Part shown: positions 23,807-32,556 of the stretch, one piece after another
Position numbering within the stretch: position 1 is the stretch's first letter
How the letters are laid out: every line of letters begins with the position of its first letter
DNA from: Cytobacillus luteolus
GTDB taxonomy: Bacteria; Bacillota; Bacilli; Bacillales; Bacillaceae_L
Length of the DNA stretch: 64,000 nucleotides
Assembly (NCBI RefSeq): GCF_017873715.1
Contig: NZ_JAGGKM010000009.1
Span: 42,252 to 106,251 of the forward strand
Direction: 5' to 3'
Made by a program: the position numbers and the translations under genes
The notes under the pieces: generated by a model
Databases searched by the model: none
Told to the model about the DNA's origin: nothing
The model's input: the letters and a program-made list of their open reading frames with translations, nothing else

Positions 23807-24949
23807 TTACACCTTATAATCAACCAGCCAACGTAAACGTCCCGATAGTCTACTTGATGGAACCATTTGAAACACTAGATTCCTCGCTTTAATAGCTAAG
23901 GGATTTTCCATCTGAACAAGCCTAGCCATTCGTCTCGATTGTGTGACTATTTTATTTGTACGCGGTATTCTCTTCTTTTCGAAAATACGTAAAGATTCAG
24001 CAACTGGATGAGGAGTAGATAAACAGTTAGCCAGTTCGACTGCATCTTCCATAGCTTGTGCTCCGCCTTGCCCTAAGTTTGGAAGCATGGGATGAGCAGC
24101 ATCACCCACCAATGTTATTTTTCCTTTACTCCATTGTGCTATTGGTTTGCGGTCAAAGATATCATGATGCAATATAGCTGACTCGTCGGTGGCTTTTATA
24201 ACAGCTTCGACTGGGTTATACCAGCCATCAAAAGCTTGTAAAGCTACCTTTTTCCTCTCGCCTTTTCGGATTTCTATACCTTGAGGCATGTTTATCGCTG
24301 CAAACCAAAACACCTTCCCTTGACCAATATGTGAGAAACCGAACCTTTTTCCGCGACCCCAAGCCTCGAAGCCGCCACCGTGCTCTGTTGCGTAGTTTGA
24401 ATCATTAAAATTGCAAATTCCTCTTAAAGCTGTATATCCGCCATACCTAGGTTCGTCTACACCAAATAATTGCTCTCTTACTACCGAATGAAAGCCGTCC
24501 GCACCGATAAGCACATCCCCCACTATCTTATCTCCATTAGAGAGAACAGCTTCAACTTTCTCATCGTTTTGATTTATGGTTACGAGAGTTGTGTTTAACT
24601 GAATAGATGTCCCTGCTTGTAATGAATCCAATAAAATCTGTTGTAGTATACCTCTATTGATAAGATAGCTTTCAGTATGCTCCGATGTTGAAAAGTCTAC
24701 AAGTAGGTCACCATGCCAAGTACGAATCTCTGCTCGTCCTACAGAGGCTCCTCTTGCCCGAACTAGGTGGCCAACACCAAGTTTATCAAGAGCATGTAGT
24801 GCATTAGACGCCAACACAATCCCTGCCCCTACTTCAGTCAGTGCAGTAGCTTTGTCAAAAACAGAAATATTCCACCCTTTATTTTGTAAAGCAATGGCTG
24901 TACATAATCCACCTATACCTGCACCAATGATAATTGCTTCCTTTTTCAA
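23807..24949 (-). CDS. FAD-dependent aromatic-type monooxygenase
   Basis: Flavoprotein hydroxylase of 380 residues with the three PHBH-family fingerprints: IIIGAGIGGLCTAIAL (FAD ADP loop), VLIGADGFHSVVRE (DG motif), and ITLVGDAAHPMLPNLGQGGA (GD motif binding the ribityl chain). Closest in style to 3-hydroxybenzoate 6-hydroxylase and zeaxanthin-epoxidase-like enzymes. Likely hydroxylates an aromatic or isoprenoid ring with NAD(P)H and oxygen, but no catabolic genes lie nearby. SD GGGGAGG before the ATG. Monocistronic, with its own terminator. Confidence 0.9.
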   Translation of the reverse strand: MKKEAIIIGAGIGGLCTAIALQNKGWNISVFDKATALTEVGAGIVLASNALHALDKLGVGHLVRARGASVGRAEIRTWHGDLLVDFSTSEHTESYLINRGILQQILLDSLQAGTSIQLNTTLVTINQNDEKVEAVLSNGDKIVGDVLIGADGFHSVVREQLFGVDEPRYGGYTALRGICNFNDSNYATEHGGGFEAWGRGKRFGFSHIGQGKVFWFAAINMPQGIEIRKGERKKVALQAFDGWYNPVEAVIKATDESAILHHDIFDRKPIAQWSKGKITLVGDAAHPMLPNLGQGGAQAMEDAVELANCLSTPHPVAESLRIFEKKRIPRTNKIVTQSRRMARLVQMENPLAIKARNLVFQMVPSSRLSGRLRWLVDYKV

Positions 24950-24975
24950 ACCATCAACCTCCCCTTTTAAGAAAT

Positions 24976-25503
24976 CTATCTATTTTGACGGTTTGCTATA
25001 AATTTCTTTAGCAAAATGCTTAAAAGAATGTTAGTCAGTACTGCAAAAATATAAAATAGAAATGAATAAAAATTTTTCCACTCCTTGTATTGAAACAGAT
25101 TGAAATACTGAACGGAAATCCATTCTAGTCCAGAAAGAATACAAGCACATAAAAGAGTGTAGGTAACTATTCTAGGCTTGTACTTACGATAAAAATGTAT
25201 CAAAATAAGTATTGGTAAAGGATAGACACAAAGCTGCAAAACGATGTCATAAAACTCACCATGGCCATAATCAAGCGTGTCATAAAAATCAAGTGGTGGC
25301 TCTGCTAGTATCCGATCTCCAACCGTAGCAAATAATACATTGAAAATATAGATGCATACAATCTCTGTTAATAGTAACCGCCGTTCCTTTTTATGAATAG
25401 TAAAAAATAACATCCATATAAATAGCATGATAGCAATTACGTATACTTCATTTTTATCAAAGGTTTTTGGCGTCATAGGTTCTAACAACTCAAGAAATTT
25501 CAT
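24976..25503 (-). CDS. CBO0543-like membrane protein
   Basis: Protein of 175 residues with five predicted membrane helices. The end shows an aromatic pattern, GLEWISVQYFNLFQYKEW then KNFYSFLFYI, that I associate with the CBO0543 family of Bacillota membrane proteins (helix with Glu, LGIY/LFQY, a W, then an aromatic helix). Function unknown. The ATG overlaps the stop of the upstream membrane gene by one base (TGATG), so they are an operon. Other members or relics in this window are at 44685 and 60558. Confidence 0.65.
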   Translation of the reverse strand: MKFLELLEPMTPKTFDKNEVYVIAIMLFIWMLFFTIHKKERRLLLTEIVCIYIFNVLFATVGDRILAEPPLDFYDTLDYGHGEFYDIVLQLCVYPLPILILIHFYRKYKPRIVTYTLLCACILSGLEWISVQYFNLFQYKEWKNFYSFLFYIFAVLTNILLSILLKKFIANRQNR

Positions 25504-25988
25504 CAGTGAACAACAATCCTCTCTTTTATTAGAATAGAATGAAACTTCCTAACAAAGAAAGAAGACAAGATGATAATACCCAGTGAAATACCTAAATCGA
25601 CGGTTGGATACCAAGAATCTGATTTAGATTCTAATACCCCTATCATTATATAAAAGTATTTAGAGAGAATATCAAGCCCAATCCAAAGAGATGTAAACAA
25701 ACCTTTAATAAACCATGTTAACTGAAGTCTAAAAGCATAAAGTATCCAAATTAAAATAACGGGTAAAATGACCCCGAAATGTAAATAACTGACCAATCTT
25801 GGGAACAATTCCTGAACTACTGATAGTCTATCGTAGGCAGAAAATAACTTGAAATTAATGTGCTGACAGATAAATGAACAAAACAGGAAGAGGAAGACAC
25901 TCTCAAATGTATCTTTTTTCCTTAGAAATCTCCAAAAAGTCACCAGCATAACAATTGAAAGAAAGAATACCAGTAGGAAAACAACCAT
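25503..25988 (-). CDS. Membrane protein paired with a CBO0543-like gene
   Basis: Protein of 161 residues with five predicted helices and short loops; VLESKSDSWYPTVDLGISLG near the end resembles the aromatic end of its downstream neighbour, suggesting an old tandem duplication. Start at ATG 25988, six bases after GAGGTG; a GTG at 25997 overlaps that SD. No catalytic motif is visible. Function unknown; tight coupling to the next gene suggests the two products act together. Confidence 0.6.
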   Translation of the reverse strand: MVVFLLVFFLSIVMLVTFWRFLRKKDTFESVFLFLFCSFICQHINFKLFSAYDRLSVVQELFPRLVSYLHFGVILPVILIWILYAFRLQLTWFIKGLFTSLWIGLDILSKYFYIMIGVLESKSDSWYPTVDLGISLGIIILSSFFVRKFHSILIKERIVVH

Positions 25989-26061
25989 AGTCATCACCTC
26001 AGGTACCTATTGTTTCCTATACGCTTTACACCTATGTACCAACCATGCTTGTTACCTTTAG

Positions 26062-26244
26062 TTAATCCTTATCTAAATCATTGTCAAAAATAGAAGGCTT
26101 TCGAACGTCCTTAATTCCTAGTTCTCTTTTAATATCTTGTAATTCTTTCAAAATCGCACGAGTATTTAACCAGCCTAAAATTGACCCAATAATAGCTAAA
26201 ACAATAATTACTAATAGAATGATTTGAATGATTGAAATCTCCAC
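26062..26244 (-). CDS. Small single-pass membrane protein, 60 residues
   Basis: GTG start at 26244 with GGAGG seven bases upstream. One long N-terminal helix rich in Ile/Leu/Val (about residues 5-25, ILLVIIVLAIIGSILGWL) is followed by a charged cytoplasmic tail with ILKELQDIKRELGIKD, which looks like a short coiled coil. No family recognised. It lies between an independent terminator pair and the membrane-gene operon, probably as its own unit. Confidence 0.65.
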   Translation of the reverse strand: MEISIIQIILLVIIVLAIIGSILGWLNTRAILKELQDIKRELGIKDVRKPSIFDNDLDKD

Positions 26245-26289
26245 TTAACTGCCTCCACCTTATGTAGTTCCTTATAGTGTACCATTGAA

Positions 26290-26314
26290 AAGAGCTTAAT
26301 CTTAAGCTCTTTTT
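26290..26314. terminator. Intrinsic terminator
   Basis: AGAGCTTAA and TTAAGCTCT arms with T-runs on both strands, upstream of the 60-residue membrane-protein gene. Confidence 0.65.
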
Positions 26315-26343
26315 CATTTATTTTTCACTATTTATAGCCCAAC

Positions 26344-26383
26344 AAAAAAATACAGGGATTCTAAACGAATACCCTGCATTTTT
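26344..26383 (-). terminator. Intrinsic terminator after the RNase J gene
   Basis: AATGCAGGGT and CCCTGTATT arms followed by TTTTTTT on the minus strand, a few bases after the RNase J stop. Confidence 0.85.
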
Positions 26384-26390
26384 CAAGAAA

Positions 26391-28058
26391 TTACACTTCA
26401 ATTATAATCGGTAGAATCATCGGTTTTCTCTTAGTATGTTGGAATAAGTACTGACCAACTGTTTTTTTCAATTGGTGCTTGATGTCACCCCATTGACGCT
26501 TACGTTCATGTTCTAGCTCATTTACGGTTTTAGTGATAAGTTTGTTCACATCTCGTAATAGCTCCTCTGAATCCCTAGCATAAACAAAACCACGAGTAAT
26601 CGTATCAGGATTTGAAATCAATTTACCATTTCTTTTACTCATTGTTAAAATGATAACAAGCATTCCATCTTCGGCAAGCTGCTTACGGTCACGTAACACA
26701 ACTTCTCCAACATCTCCAACACCTATTCCATCCACGTACGTATTACCCGCATGAATTTCCCTCGTTTGGCGGGCTATACCATCATTAATATCAACAACAT
26801 CACCATTGCCCATAACAAATGTGTTTTCTTGTTCCACCCCGACAGACTCAGCAAGCAAACGGTGATGATAAAGCATACGATATTCGCCGTGAATTGGGAT
26901 AAAGTACTTTGGCTGTATCAAGGTCAACATAAGCTTTAAATCTTCCTGGTAACCATGCCCTGACACATGCATCCCTTTACCTGATCCGTAAATAACATTG
27001 GCTCTTAGAGTGTATAAATTATCTATTACTTGCGAAACATTCTTTTCATTACCAGGAATAGGTCCTGCTGCTAAAATTACTGTATCCTCCGGTAAAACTT
27101 CAACCCCTCGGAAATTTCCTGTAGATAATCGTGCCAATGCTGCCATCGGCTCGCCTTGGCTACCAGTACATAAAATAGCTACTTTTTCAGGCGGAAGTTC
27201 ATTAATTTCATTTTGATCGATCAGCATTCCTTCTGGTACATCTAAATATCCACGCTCCATCGCAACATCAACTACATTCACCATGCTCCGTCCTAACAGC
27301 GCAAGTTTTCGATTCGTTTTTATACAAGCATCTACAACCTGCTGAACGCGATTAATATTTGAAGCAAAGGTTGATAATAACACTTTTCGAGTAGCCTTCA
27401 CAAAAGCCTCCTCGATATGTGCACCAACATTCTTCTCAGATGGAGTCGATCCAGACCGTTCTGCATTTGTACTCTCAGATAATAGAAGCAGGACTCCCTT
27501 TTTTCCGATTTCAGCCATCTTATGAATATCCGAATATTGATTATTCACAGGTGTCAGGTCAAATTTAAAGTCGCCACTATGTACAATCACTCCTTCAGGT
27601 GTGTCAAACACAATTCCTAGGCAATCAGGAATACTGTGATTTACCTTAAAAAAGCTAACATTAATTTTACCAAAAGATAAATTGGTTTCTGAGTTGATTT
27701 CTTTAAGCTCCGTCTCTCTTGAGAGCTTATGTTCACCTAGTTTTAGCTCAATCAATCCTAAAGTAAAGCGAGTACCATACACTGGAACATTAATCTTCTT
27801 TAAGAAATAAGGAATACCACCAATATGATCTTCATGTCCATGGGTAACAAGTAGTCCTTTGACTTTCTCCCGATTATCTTCTAAGTAAGTCATGTCTGGG
27901 ATGATTAAATCAATCCCTAGTAAGCTTTCATCAGGAAACTTATTCCCACAGTCAATGACAAGAATTTCGTTATTACACTCGATGGCATACATATTTTTAC
28001 CAACTTCATTTAGTCCACCAAGAGCATAAATTGATAGTGCGTTTTCGTTCTTGCTCAC
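26391..28058 (-). CDS. Ribonuclease J paralogue
   Basis: Metallo-beta-lactamase/beta-CASP nuclease of 555 residues. The zinc ligands are intact: VTHGHEDHIGGIPYFL, the histidine in NHSIPD, the aspartate in HSGDFKFD, and beta-CASP motifs with GSQGEPMAAL, GKGMHVSGHG and PKYFIPIHGEYRM. The C-terminus KRKPMILPIIIEV is the RNase J ending. It differs from both J1 and J2 of B. subtilis about equally, so it is probably a third copy; genome context is needed. The GTG at 28058 follows GGAGGGGATTTT; a frame to 28076 would include the SD. Monocistronic. Confidence 0.9.
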   Translation of the reverse strand: MSKNENALSIYALGGLNEVGKNMYAIECNNEILVIDCGNKFPDESLLGIDLIIPDMTYLEDNREKVKGLLVTHGHEDHIGGIPYFLKKINVPVYGTRFTLGLIELKLGEHKLSRETELKEINSETNLSFGKINVSFFKVNHSIPDCLGIVFDTPEGVIVHSGDFKFDLTPVNNQYSDIHKMAEIGKKGVLLLLSESTNAERSGSTPSEKNVGAHIEEAFVKATRKVLLSTFASNINRVQQVVDACIKTNRKLALLGRSMVNVVDVAMERGYLDVPEGMLIDQNEINELPPEKVAILCTGSQGEPMAALARLSTGNFRGVEVLPEDTVILAAGPIPGNEKNVSQVIDNLYTLRANVIYGSGKGMHVSGHGYQEDLKLMLTLIQPKYFIPIHGEYRMLYHHRLLAESVGVEQENTFVMGNGDVVDINDGIARQTREIHAGNTYVDGIGVGDVGEVVLRDRKQLAEDGMLVIILTMSKRNGKLISNPDTITRGFVYARDSEELLRDVNKLITKTVNELEHERKRQWGDIKHQLKKTVGQYLFQHTKRKPMILPIIIEV

Positions 28059-28296
28059 AAAATCCCCTCCAAGCATACATAATATGCTTAGTATGACCCT
28101 TTTTAAAAAATTAATTGATAATTTCCTCTTGAAAATAAGATATTAATTGTGAAATTGCTCTAGGAAGAAGGCATACGTTATGAAAAAGTTTGAGGTCTTA
28201 GAAAGGGTTAATGCTCATTTACCAATACTTTGAGACGTGGAAAACATCGGGATATTCGATATAATAATTTCCCTATCTAACTTTGCCCAATTAATA

Positions 28297-28331
28297 CAAA
28301 AAAGGAGCGCTAAACGCAACTCCTCTTTTTA
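28297..28331 (-). terminator. Intrinsic terminator after ycgQ
   Basis: AAGAGGAGTTGCG and CGCTCCTTTTTT: GGAG/CTCC-based stem with T-runs, immediately after the ycgQ stop. Confidence 0.75.
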
Positions 28332-28333
28332 CA

Positions 28334-29269
28334 TTATAATAATTTCACATTTATTGGATACAAATAAGGTTCTTCTGGCTCACTAATTTTTTCCCAATGG
28401 GTAATCTTCAGTACAGGCATTTCAACACCATTATAAGTAGTAACCTCTAAAACCCCTTCTGCCTCAATCCATGTATCGACATCTATACTAGATGCCTCTG
28501 GCATTTCCGATAAAAAGCCAACAATGCTTGCATCAGCCACACAGTGTGTGATTAAAAATCTTGCTAGAACTAATTGTTTCTCAGCAAACCCCTCTTCTTT
28601 ATATACGAATCCGTTTAGCTTCATTTTTTTACCTTTATAATGGTTTAAGTCACTACTTATCTCTTCATAATAAGTGCTGTAAACATAATCATCCATTATG
28701 ATATCAGTACTATTCCGAAGCTCTTCAATGATTTTTTCGTACTCTTTATTTGAGATTGTTTCACCCATTGTTATGGGTTCAGCGGCTTCATGGTCATAAA
28801 GTGAATCCTCACCCTCAAATACTTCATCAGAATCCGCCGATTCAGCTTCATCCCTATCATTTTGCACAGATTGTTGCTGACTAGAAAGCAACACCATCGC
28901 CCCTTTTTTACTAGCAATTGAAGCATCAAGGACTTTTGCAGGAAAGACAAAACCTGTGAGAATGGGAGTTACGAGAATACAATAAGAAATAAATTTCTTC
29001 ATTGAGAAAGATGAAGTTCCATGGTCATGAGAACAGTGGTGGTCTTCATGACTACAAGAATGATGATCATCCTCTTCTTTAACAGTCCAAACCCTAGCCA
29101 ACTGAATCAAAAACAATATAAAAAATAAAACTGCAGCTGACTGACTTAAAAAGTCATATTTAGGATTAATATACTTCGTAATATCTCCTGTCAAATGAAG
29201 CTTAACGATCATGGCGGAGAATGCTACTAAAATCAATGCTCTAAGAGCTTGTTGAAAATGAAATTGCAT
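28334..29269 (-). CDS. ycgQ: YcgQ-type TIGR03943 membrane protein
   Basis: Protein of 311 residues: two N-terminal helices, a cytosolic/loop segment rich in His and Cys (HHSCSHEDHHCSHDHG, about residues 68-84), another helix, an acidic linker, and a C-terminal domain with KMKLNGFVYKEEGF and HCVADASIVGF that is typical of TIGR03943/DUF1980. The His/Cys stretch looks metal-binding. It follows ycgR by 15 bases, as in B. subtilis. Zur-like boxes upstream of ycgR suggest a role in zinc handling. Confidence 0.88.
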   Translation of the reverse strand: MQFHFQQALRALILVAFSAMIVKLHLTGDITKYINPKYDFLSQSAAVLFFILFLIQLARVWTVKEEDDHHSCSHEDHHCSHDHGTSSFSMKKFISYCILVTPILTGFVFPAKVLDASIASKKGAMVLLSSQQQSVQNDRDEAESADSDEVFEGEDSLYDHEAAEPITMGETISNKEYEKIIEELRNSTDIIMDDYVYSTYYEEISSDLNHYKGKKMKLNGFVYKEEGFAEKQLVLARFLITHCVADASIVGFLSEMPEASSIDVDTWIEAEGVLEVTTYNGVEMPVLKITHWEKISEPEEPYLYPINVKLL

Positions 29270-29284
29270 ACATATCTCCTCCCC

Positions 29285-30289
29285 CTATAGAATACTTTGG
29301 ACAACCATCAACGTTATAAATACCATAGACGATATTAATGCGAGCATCCCCATTACAAATTTAAAACGGAAAACACTTAACATGATTAATGTATTTTTCA
29401 AATCAAGCATTGGTCCAAGAATTAAGAAACCTAAAATAGAATGTTGTGGAAACAAGTTACTAAAAGATGCACCGATAAATGCGTCTGCTTCAGAACATAG
29501 TGATAAAATATACCCTAGTCCCATCATAACTAATAACGAAGTAACTGGTCCACTACCAGCCTCTAACAAACCTTCTGCTGGCATATAGGTTTGTAAAACA
29601 GCTGCTAAAAAAGCTCCAATTACAAGAAACTTCCCCATATCAAAGAATTCATCAATTGAATGTGTTAGCATTGACCAAAATTTATCACCAAACGATTTTT
29701 TAGGTCCGTGACTATGTTGATGAGTTACTTGCATCTCAATAGATTTCTTAAATTGAGTTCCTTTAAAAATCCAACCTACAACTAAGGCAATAAGTAACGC
29801 GATTAAGAACCCTAATCCCATCCTTAAAGCTGCAATTTCAATATTATTTCCAAAAGCCATATAAGTAGATGCAATAACAACAGGATTAATCAGTGGTCCT
29901 GTCAACATAAAACCCATTGATGCATAGATTGGTACACCTTTAGAGATAAGTCTTCGTACGATAGGTACAATCCCACATTCACAAGCAGGGAATATAGCCC
30001 CAACTACACAACTCATTACAACAGCCATATATTTATTTTTTGGAATGAAGCGTTGAATATGCTCTTCTGTTATAAAGATTTGAATTAAACCTGCAATCAA
30101 AACACCGATGAGAACGAATGGCAAGGCTTCTATTAATATACTAAGAAAAATCATATTTAAGTTTAATATTGAAGGTGGTATCGCTAATGAACTTGATCCA
30201 CCAATCCCTGGAGTGAGCATTAGCAAAACAAAAATGATAAGTAGAACTCCAGTAATATCAATTATGCTGCCACGAAGTGTCCGTTTCAT
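29285..30289 (-). CDS. ycgR: YcgR-type permease (UPF0718/DUF318)
   Basis: Integral membrane protein of 334 residues with eight or more helices. Hallmarks are FPACECGIVPIVRRLISKGVP (cysteine pair in CECG), GFMLTGPLINPVVIASTY and LCSEADAFIGASF, shared by the UPF0718 permeases often linked to metal or arsenic tolerance. First gene of the ycgR-ycgQ pair, divergent from a zinc-binding lipoprotein gene with three Zur-like boxes between them. Transport of a zinc species or a metallophore step is inferred from this context, not from the protein itself. Confidence 0.88.
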   Translation of the reverse strand: MKRTLRGSIIDITGVLLIIFVLLMLTPGIGGSSSLAIPPSILNLNMIFLSILIEALPFVLIGVLIAGLIQIFITEEHIQRFIPKNKYMAVVMSCVVGAIFPACECGIVPIVRRLISKGVPIYASMGFMLTGPLINPVVIASTYMAFGNNIEIAALRMGLGFLIALLIALVVGWIFKGTQFKKSIEMQVTHQHSHGPKKSFGDKFWSMLTHSIDEFFDMGKFLVIGAFLAAVLQTYMPAEGLLEAGSGPVTSLLVMMGLGYILSLCSEADAFIGASFSNLFPQHSILGFLILGPMLDLKNTLIMLSVFRFKFVMGMLALISSMVFITLMVVQSIL

Positions 30290-30420
30290 GGATTCCTCCT
30301 ATATGTTTCAGATTTTCGAAGACGTCAACTTTATGTAGAAAGTTTAAATAAATTCCAGTAGATTTCTCTTGAATTTAGGTGTCGTCTTAGTTTATGATAG
30401 TCATTGTGATCGAAATTCAA

Positions 30421-30435
30421 TCGTAATTATTACGT
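30421..30435. promoter_or_regulatory. Zur box (proximal to ycgR)
   Basis: TCGTAATTATTACGT matches the Bacillus Zur consensus TCGTAATNATTACGA in 13 of 14 defined positions. It lies about 130 bases upstream of the ycgR ATG. Confidence 0.8.
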
Positions 30436-30544
30436 TTTATATTTTAAAGCATACATACGCCAATGTAAATAAAAGCGTAACAGTTTACTAGAAAAAATAC
30501 TACTTGTAATAACTTCTAAATTGTTTTAATATATATTCTGTAAA

Positions 30545-30559
30545 TCGAAACTATTACGA
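30545..30559. promoter_or_regulatory. Weaker Zur-like box
   Basis: TCGAAACTATTACGA matches the Zur consensus in 12 of 14 positions, between the other two boxes. Confidence 0.5.
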
Positions 30560-30608
30560 TATATACTAATTAACGACTCTATTTAAAAAAACAATCCCGG
30601 ATTATAAA

Positions 30609-30623
30609 TCGTAATCATTCCGA
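30609..30623. promoter_or_regulatory. Zur box (proximal to the zinc-binding lipoprotein gene)
   Basis: TCGTAATCATTCCGA, with AAA before and AAAT after, matches the Zur consensus in 13 of 14 positions. It ends 21 bases before the ATG at 30645. Confidence 0.8.
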
Positions 30624-30644
30624 AAATATTGAGAGGAGAAACAA

Positions 30645-31754
30645 ATGAAAAACAAACTTACCATTCTATTACTTATCATTTCTATGTTTTTATACGGATG
30701 TGGAAATGAAAAAGCAACTATTAATGAACAAGAGGATACTACAAAAGAGACAAGTAATATAACTCCCCTAACCATCTATACAACGATTTTTCCACTGTAT
30801 GATTTTGCGATGAAAATAGGTGGCGAGCATGTAAAAGTTGAAAATGTTTACCCACCAAATGTGGATGCACACTCATATGAGCCAACAGCAAAGACTATGA
30901 CACATATTGCAAGTTCAGATGCACTAATTTACAGTGGTGCTGGAATTGAAGGCTTTGTTGAAGCAGCTTCTGAAGTTTTAGAAAAAGAAAAAGTAATGCT
31001 AGTAAAGGCTGCAGATGGTATTGAATTACTTGCACATGGGGAACATGCAGAAACAGAAGATGAGCATGCCCATGACGATGAACACAGTCACGATGAGAAA
31101 GCACATAAGGATGAGCACGACCATGAACATTCTGATGAGGAACATAAAGATGAACACGCTCATGACCATTCTGATGAAGAACATACAGATGAGCATGCTA
31201 ACGAAGAAGGACACCAAGACCACAATCATGGCGACACAGATCCACATGTATGGCTTGATCCAATGTACGCAATCAAAATGGCTGAAAACATTAAAAATGC
31301 TTTAGTAGAATTAAAACCAGAAGCAAAAGATGAGTTTGAACAGAACTTCCTGACGGTAAAAGCAGAACTAGAAAAGTTAGATACTGAATTTAGTAGTGTA
31401 ATCAACGAGGCAGCTCATAAGAAAATCCTTGTAGCCCACGCAGCTTATGGATACTGGGAAGCACGCTATGGCATTGAACAAATTGCTGTAACTGGTTTGT
31501 CACCAACCCAAGAACCATCACAAAAACAATTAACAAAAATTATTGAAACAGCGAAAGCAAATAACTTAACCTACATTATCTTTGAACAAAATGTAACTAG
31601 TAAAATATCAGATGTTGTTAAAAATGAAATTGGAGCAGATGTTCTTTACCTCAATAACCTTGAATCTATTTCGGAAGACGACGTAAAGAACAATGAAGAT
31701 TATTTTAGTTTAATGAGAAAAAATATTGAAACTCTGAGAACTGCTCTAAACTAG
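30645..31754 (+). CDS. znuA: Zinc ABC transporter substrate-binding lipoprotein (ZnuA/AdcA-like)
   Basis: Cluster A-I binding protein of 369 residues with a lipobox (FLYGC). It has the family's IYTTIFPLYDFAMKIGGEHV opening, NVDAHSYEPTAK with the first metal His, a long acidic/histidine-rich loop (about 127-198, His every three to five residues, partly as repeated DEEHxDEHA-like units), then DPHVWLDPMYA, and the C-terminal half with HAAYGYWEARYG. The loop is typical of zinc rather than manganese proteins. No permease or ATPase gene is adjacent. SD GAGAGGAG before the ATG, and a Zur box just upstream. Confidence 0.92.
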   Translation: MKNKLTILLLIISMFLYGCGNEKATINEQEDTTKETSNITPLTIYTTIFPLYDFAMKIGGEHVKVENVYPPNVDAHSYEPTAKTMTHIASSDALIYSGAGIEGFVEAASEVLEKEKVMLVKAADGIELLAHGEHAETEDEHAHDDEHSHDEKAHKDEHDHEHSDEEHKDEHAHDHSDEEHTDEHANEEGHQDHNHGDTDPHVWLDPMYAIKMAENIKNALVELKPEAKDEFEQNFLTVKAELEKLDTEFSSVINEAAHKKILVAHAAYGYWEARYGIEQIAVTGLSPTQEPSQKQLTKIIETAKANNLTYIIFEQNVTSKISDVVKNEIGADVLYLNNLESISEDDVKNNEDYFSLMRKNIETLRTALN

Positions 31755-31760
31755 TTGATT

Positions 31761-31796
31761 AAAAGCCCGCATACTAAGTATGTGGGCTTTTTTTTG
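31761..31796 (+). terminator. Intrinsic terminator after znuA
   Basis: AAAGCCCGCATA and TATGTGGGCTTT arms followed by eight or more T residues. Confidence 0.9.
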
Positions 31797-31805
31797 TAGG
31801 TAAGA

Positions 31806-32309
31806 TTAGATTGCTCTTGTTTTATCTCGCGTAGATTTTTTCCATTTATTTTTTAATGTTGGAAGGATCCAGTTATCTAGACCTAATTTCCCTGCATTTG
31901 CACCTGCTACTAAAATGAAAATCGTTAGTAAGACCATTTGTGGGTTTGTGCTCGTAGTTCCAGAGAACAAGAATGCAAAGTTCATTAAAATACCCATTAA
32001 TGCCGCAAACGTTGTAAATGTACCAAGTAATAGTGCAATACCTACTAATAATTCTCCCCATGAAACGAGTATATTAAAAAGACCTACATTTGGAATCGCT
32101 ACATTTTCTAAAAACACAGCCCACCATCCTTGAACTGCTGGATGTTCCCCGGTTGCTTTCCCTACTGCTCCTTGTAAATAACCACCTGCATCAAAATCCC
32201 CAGTTACCTTTTCCCATCCCGCGACCATCCATGACCACCCTAGATACAATCTTAAAACCAGCAAGATACCAGATGCAATGCGATTATTTCTTAAGAAATC
32301 AACAACCAT
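31806..32309 (-). CDS. DoxX-family membrane protein
   Basis: Protein of 167 residues with four predicted helices. Recognised as DoxX by RLYLGWSWMVAGWEKVTGDF, the ISWGELLVG-like segment (VSWGELLVGIALLLGTFTTF) and the C-terminal TIFILVAGANAGKLGLDNW. DoxX-like proteins are linked to quinone or thiosulfate redox reactions in some organisms; this one's partner is unknown. An Fnr-type box at the -41.5 position of a likely promoter suggests induction at low oxygen. Confidence 0.85.
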   Translation of the reverse strand: MVVDFLRNNRIASGILLVLRLYLGWSWMVAGWEKVTGDFDAGGYLQGAVGKATGEHPAVQGWWAVFLENVAIPNVGLFNILVSWGELLVGIALLLGTFTTFAALMGILMNFAFLFSGTTSTNPQMVLLTIFILVAGANAGKLGLDNWILPTLKNKWKKSTRDKTRAI

Positions 32310-32354
32310 TTAAATCACCTTTTCTTTGAGTTTGTAAGGTTTTCCCTTAACTAA

Positions 32355-32397
32355 AGAATAGATGAAAATTGTGTTAATAAATGTGAGATTTATCACA
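32355..32397 (-). promoter_or_regulatory. Fnr box and class II promoter of doxX
   Basis: TGTGA-GATTTA-TCACA (32382-32397) is a perfect TGTGA-N6-TCACA box. On the minus strand a -10-like TATTCT lies at 32360-32355; a start near 32348 puts the box centre at -41.5, the classical activating position for Fnr/Crp-type regulators. No good -35 hexamer is present, consistent with activation. Confidence 0.65.
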
Positions 32398-32556
32398 TAA
32401 ACAAGCCCAAATATGGTTGGTTTTTCCTGATTTTCCAGTAGGGAAAAATGGCATTATTAATCGGGGTTTAATCACTTACTGTATAAGAGAGAAAGGATTC
32501 TGAGGGGCTTAGGGATGGGATATAAGTTCGTTATTAGCGTTTGTTTCGTTCTTAAT

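Noticed and set aside
26129..26317. 62-codon minus-strand ORF overlapping the 60-residue membrane gene
   Set aside because: The other frame has a proper SD, a clear membrane helix and better coding pattern; this frame crosses a terminator.
28160..28240. Short ORF MKKFEVLERVNAHLPIL
   Set aside because: Only 17 codons, no strong SD, no terminator; not credible as a gene.
31015..31305. Met/Thr-rich overlapping ORFs within znuA
   Set aside because: Frame shadows of the repetitive His/Asp/Glu-rich loop of the zinc-binding protein.
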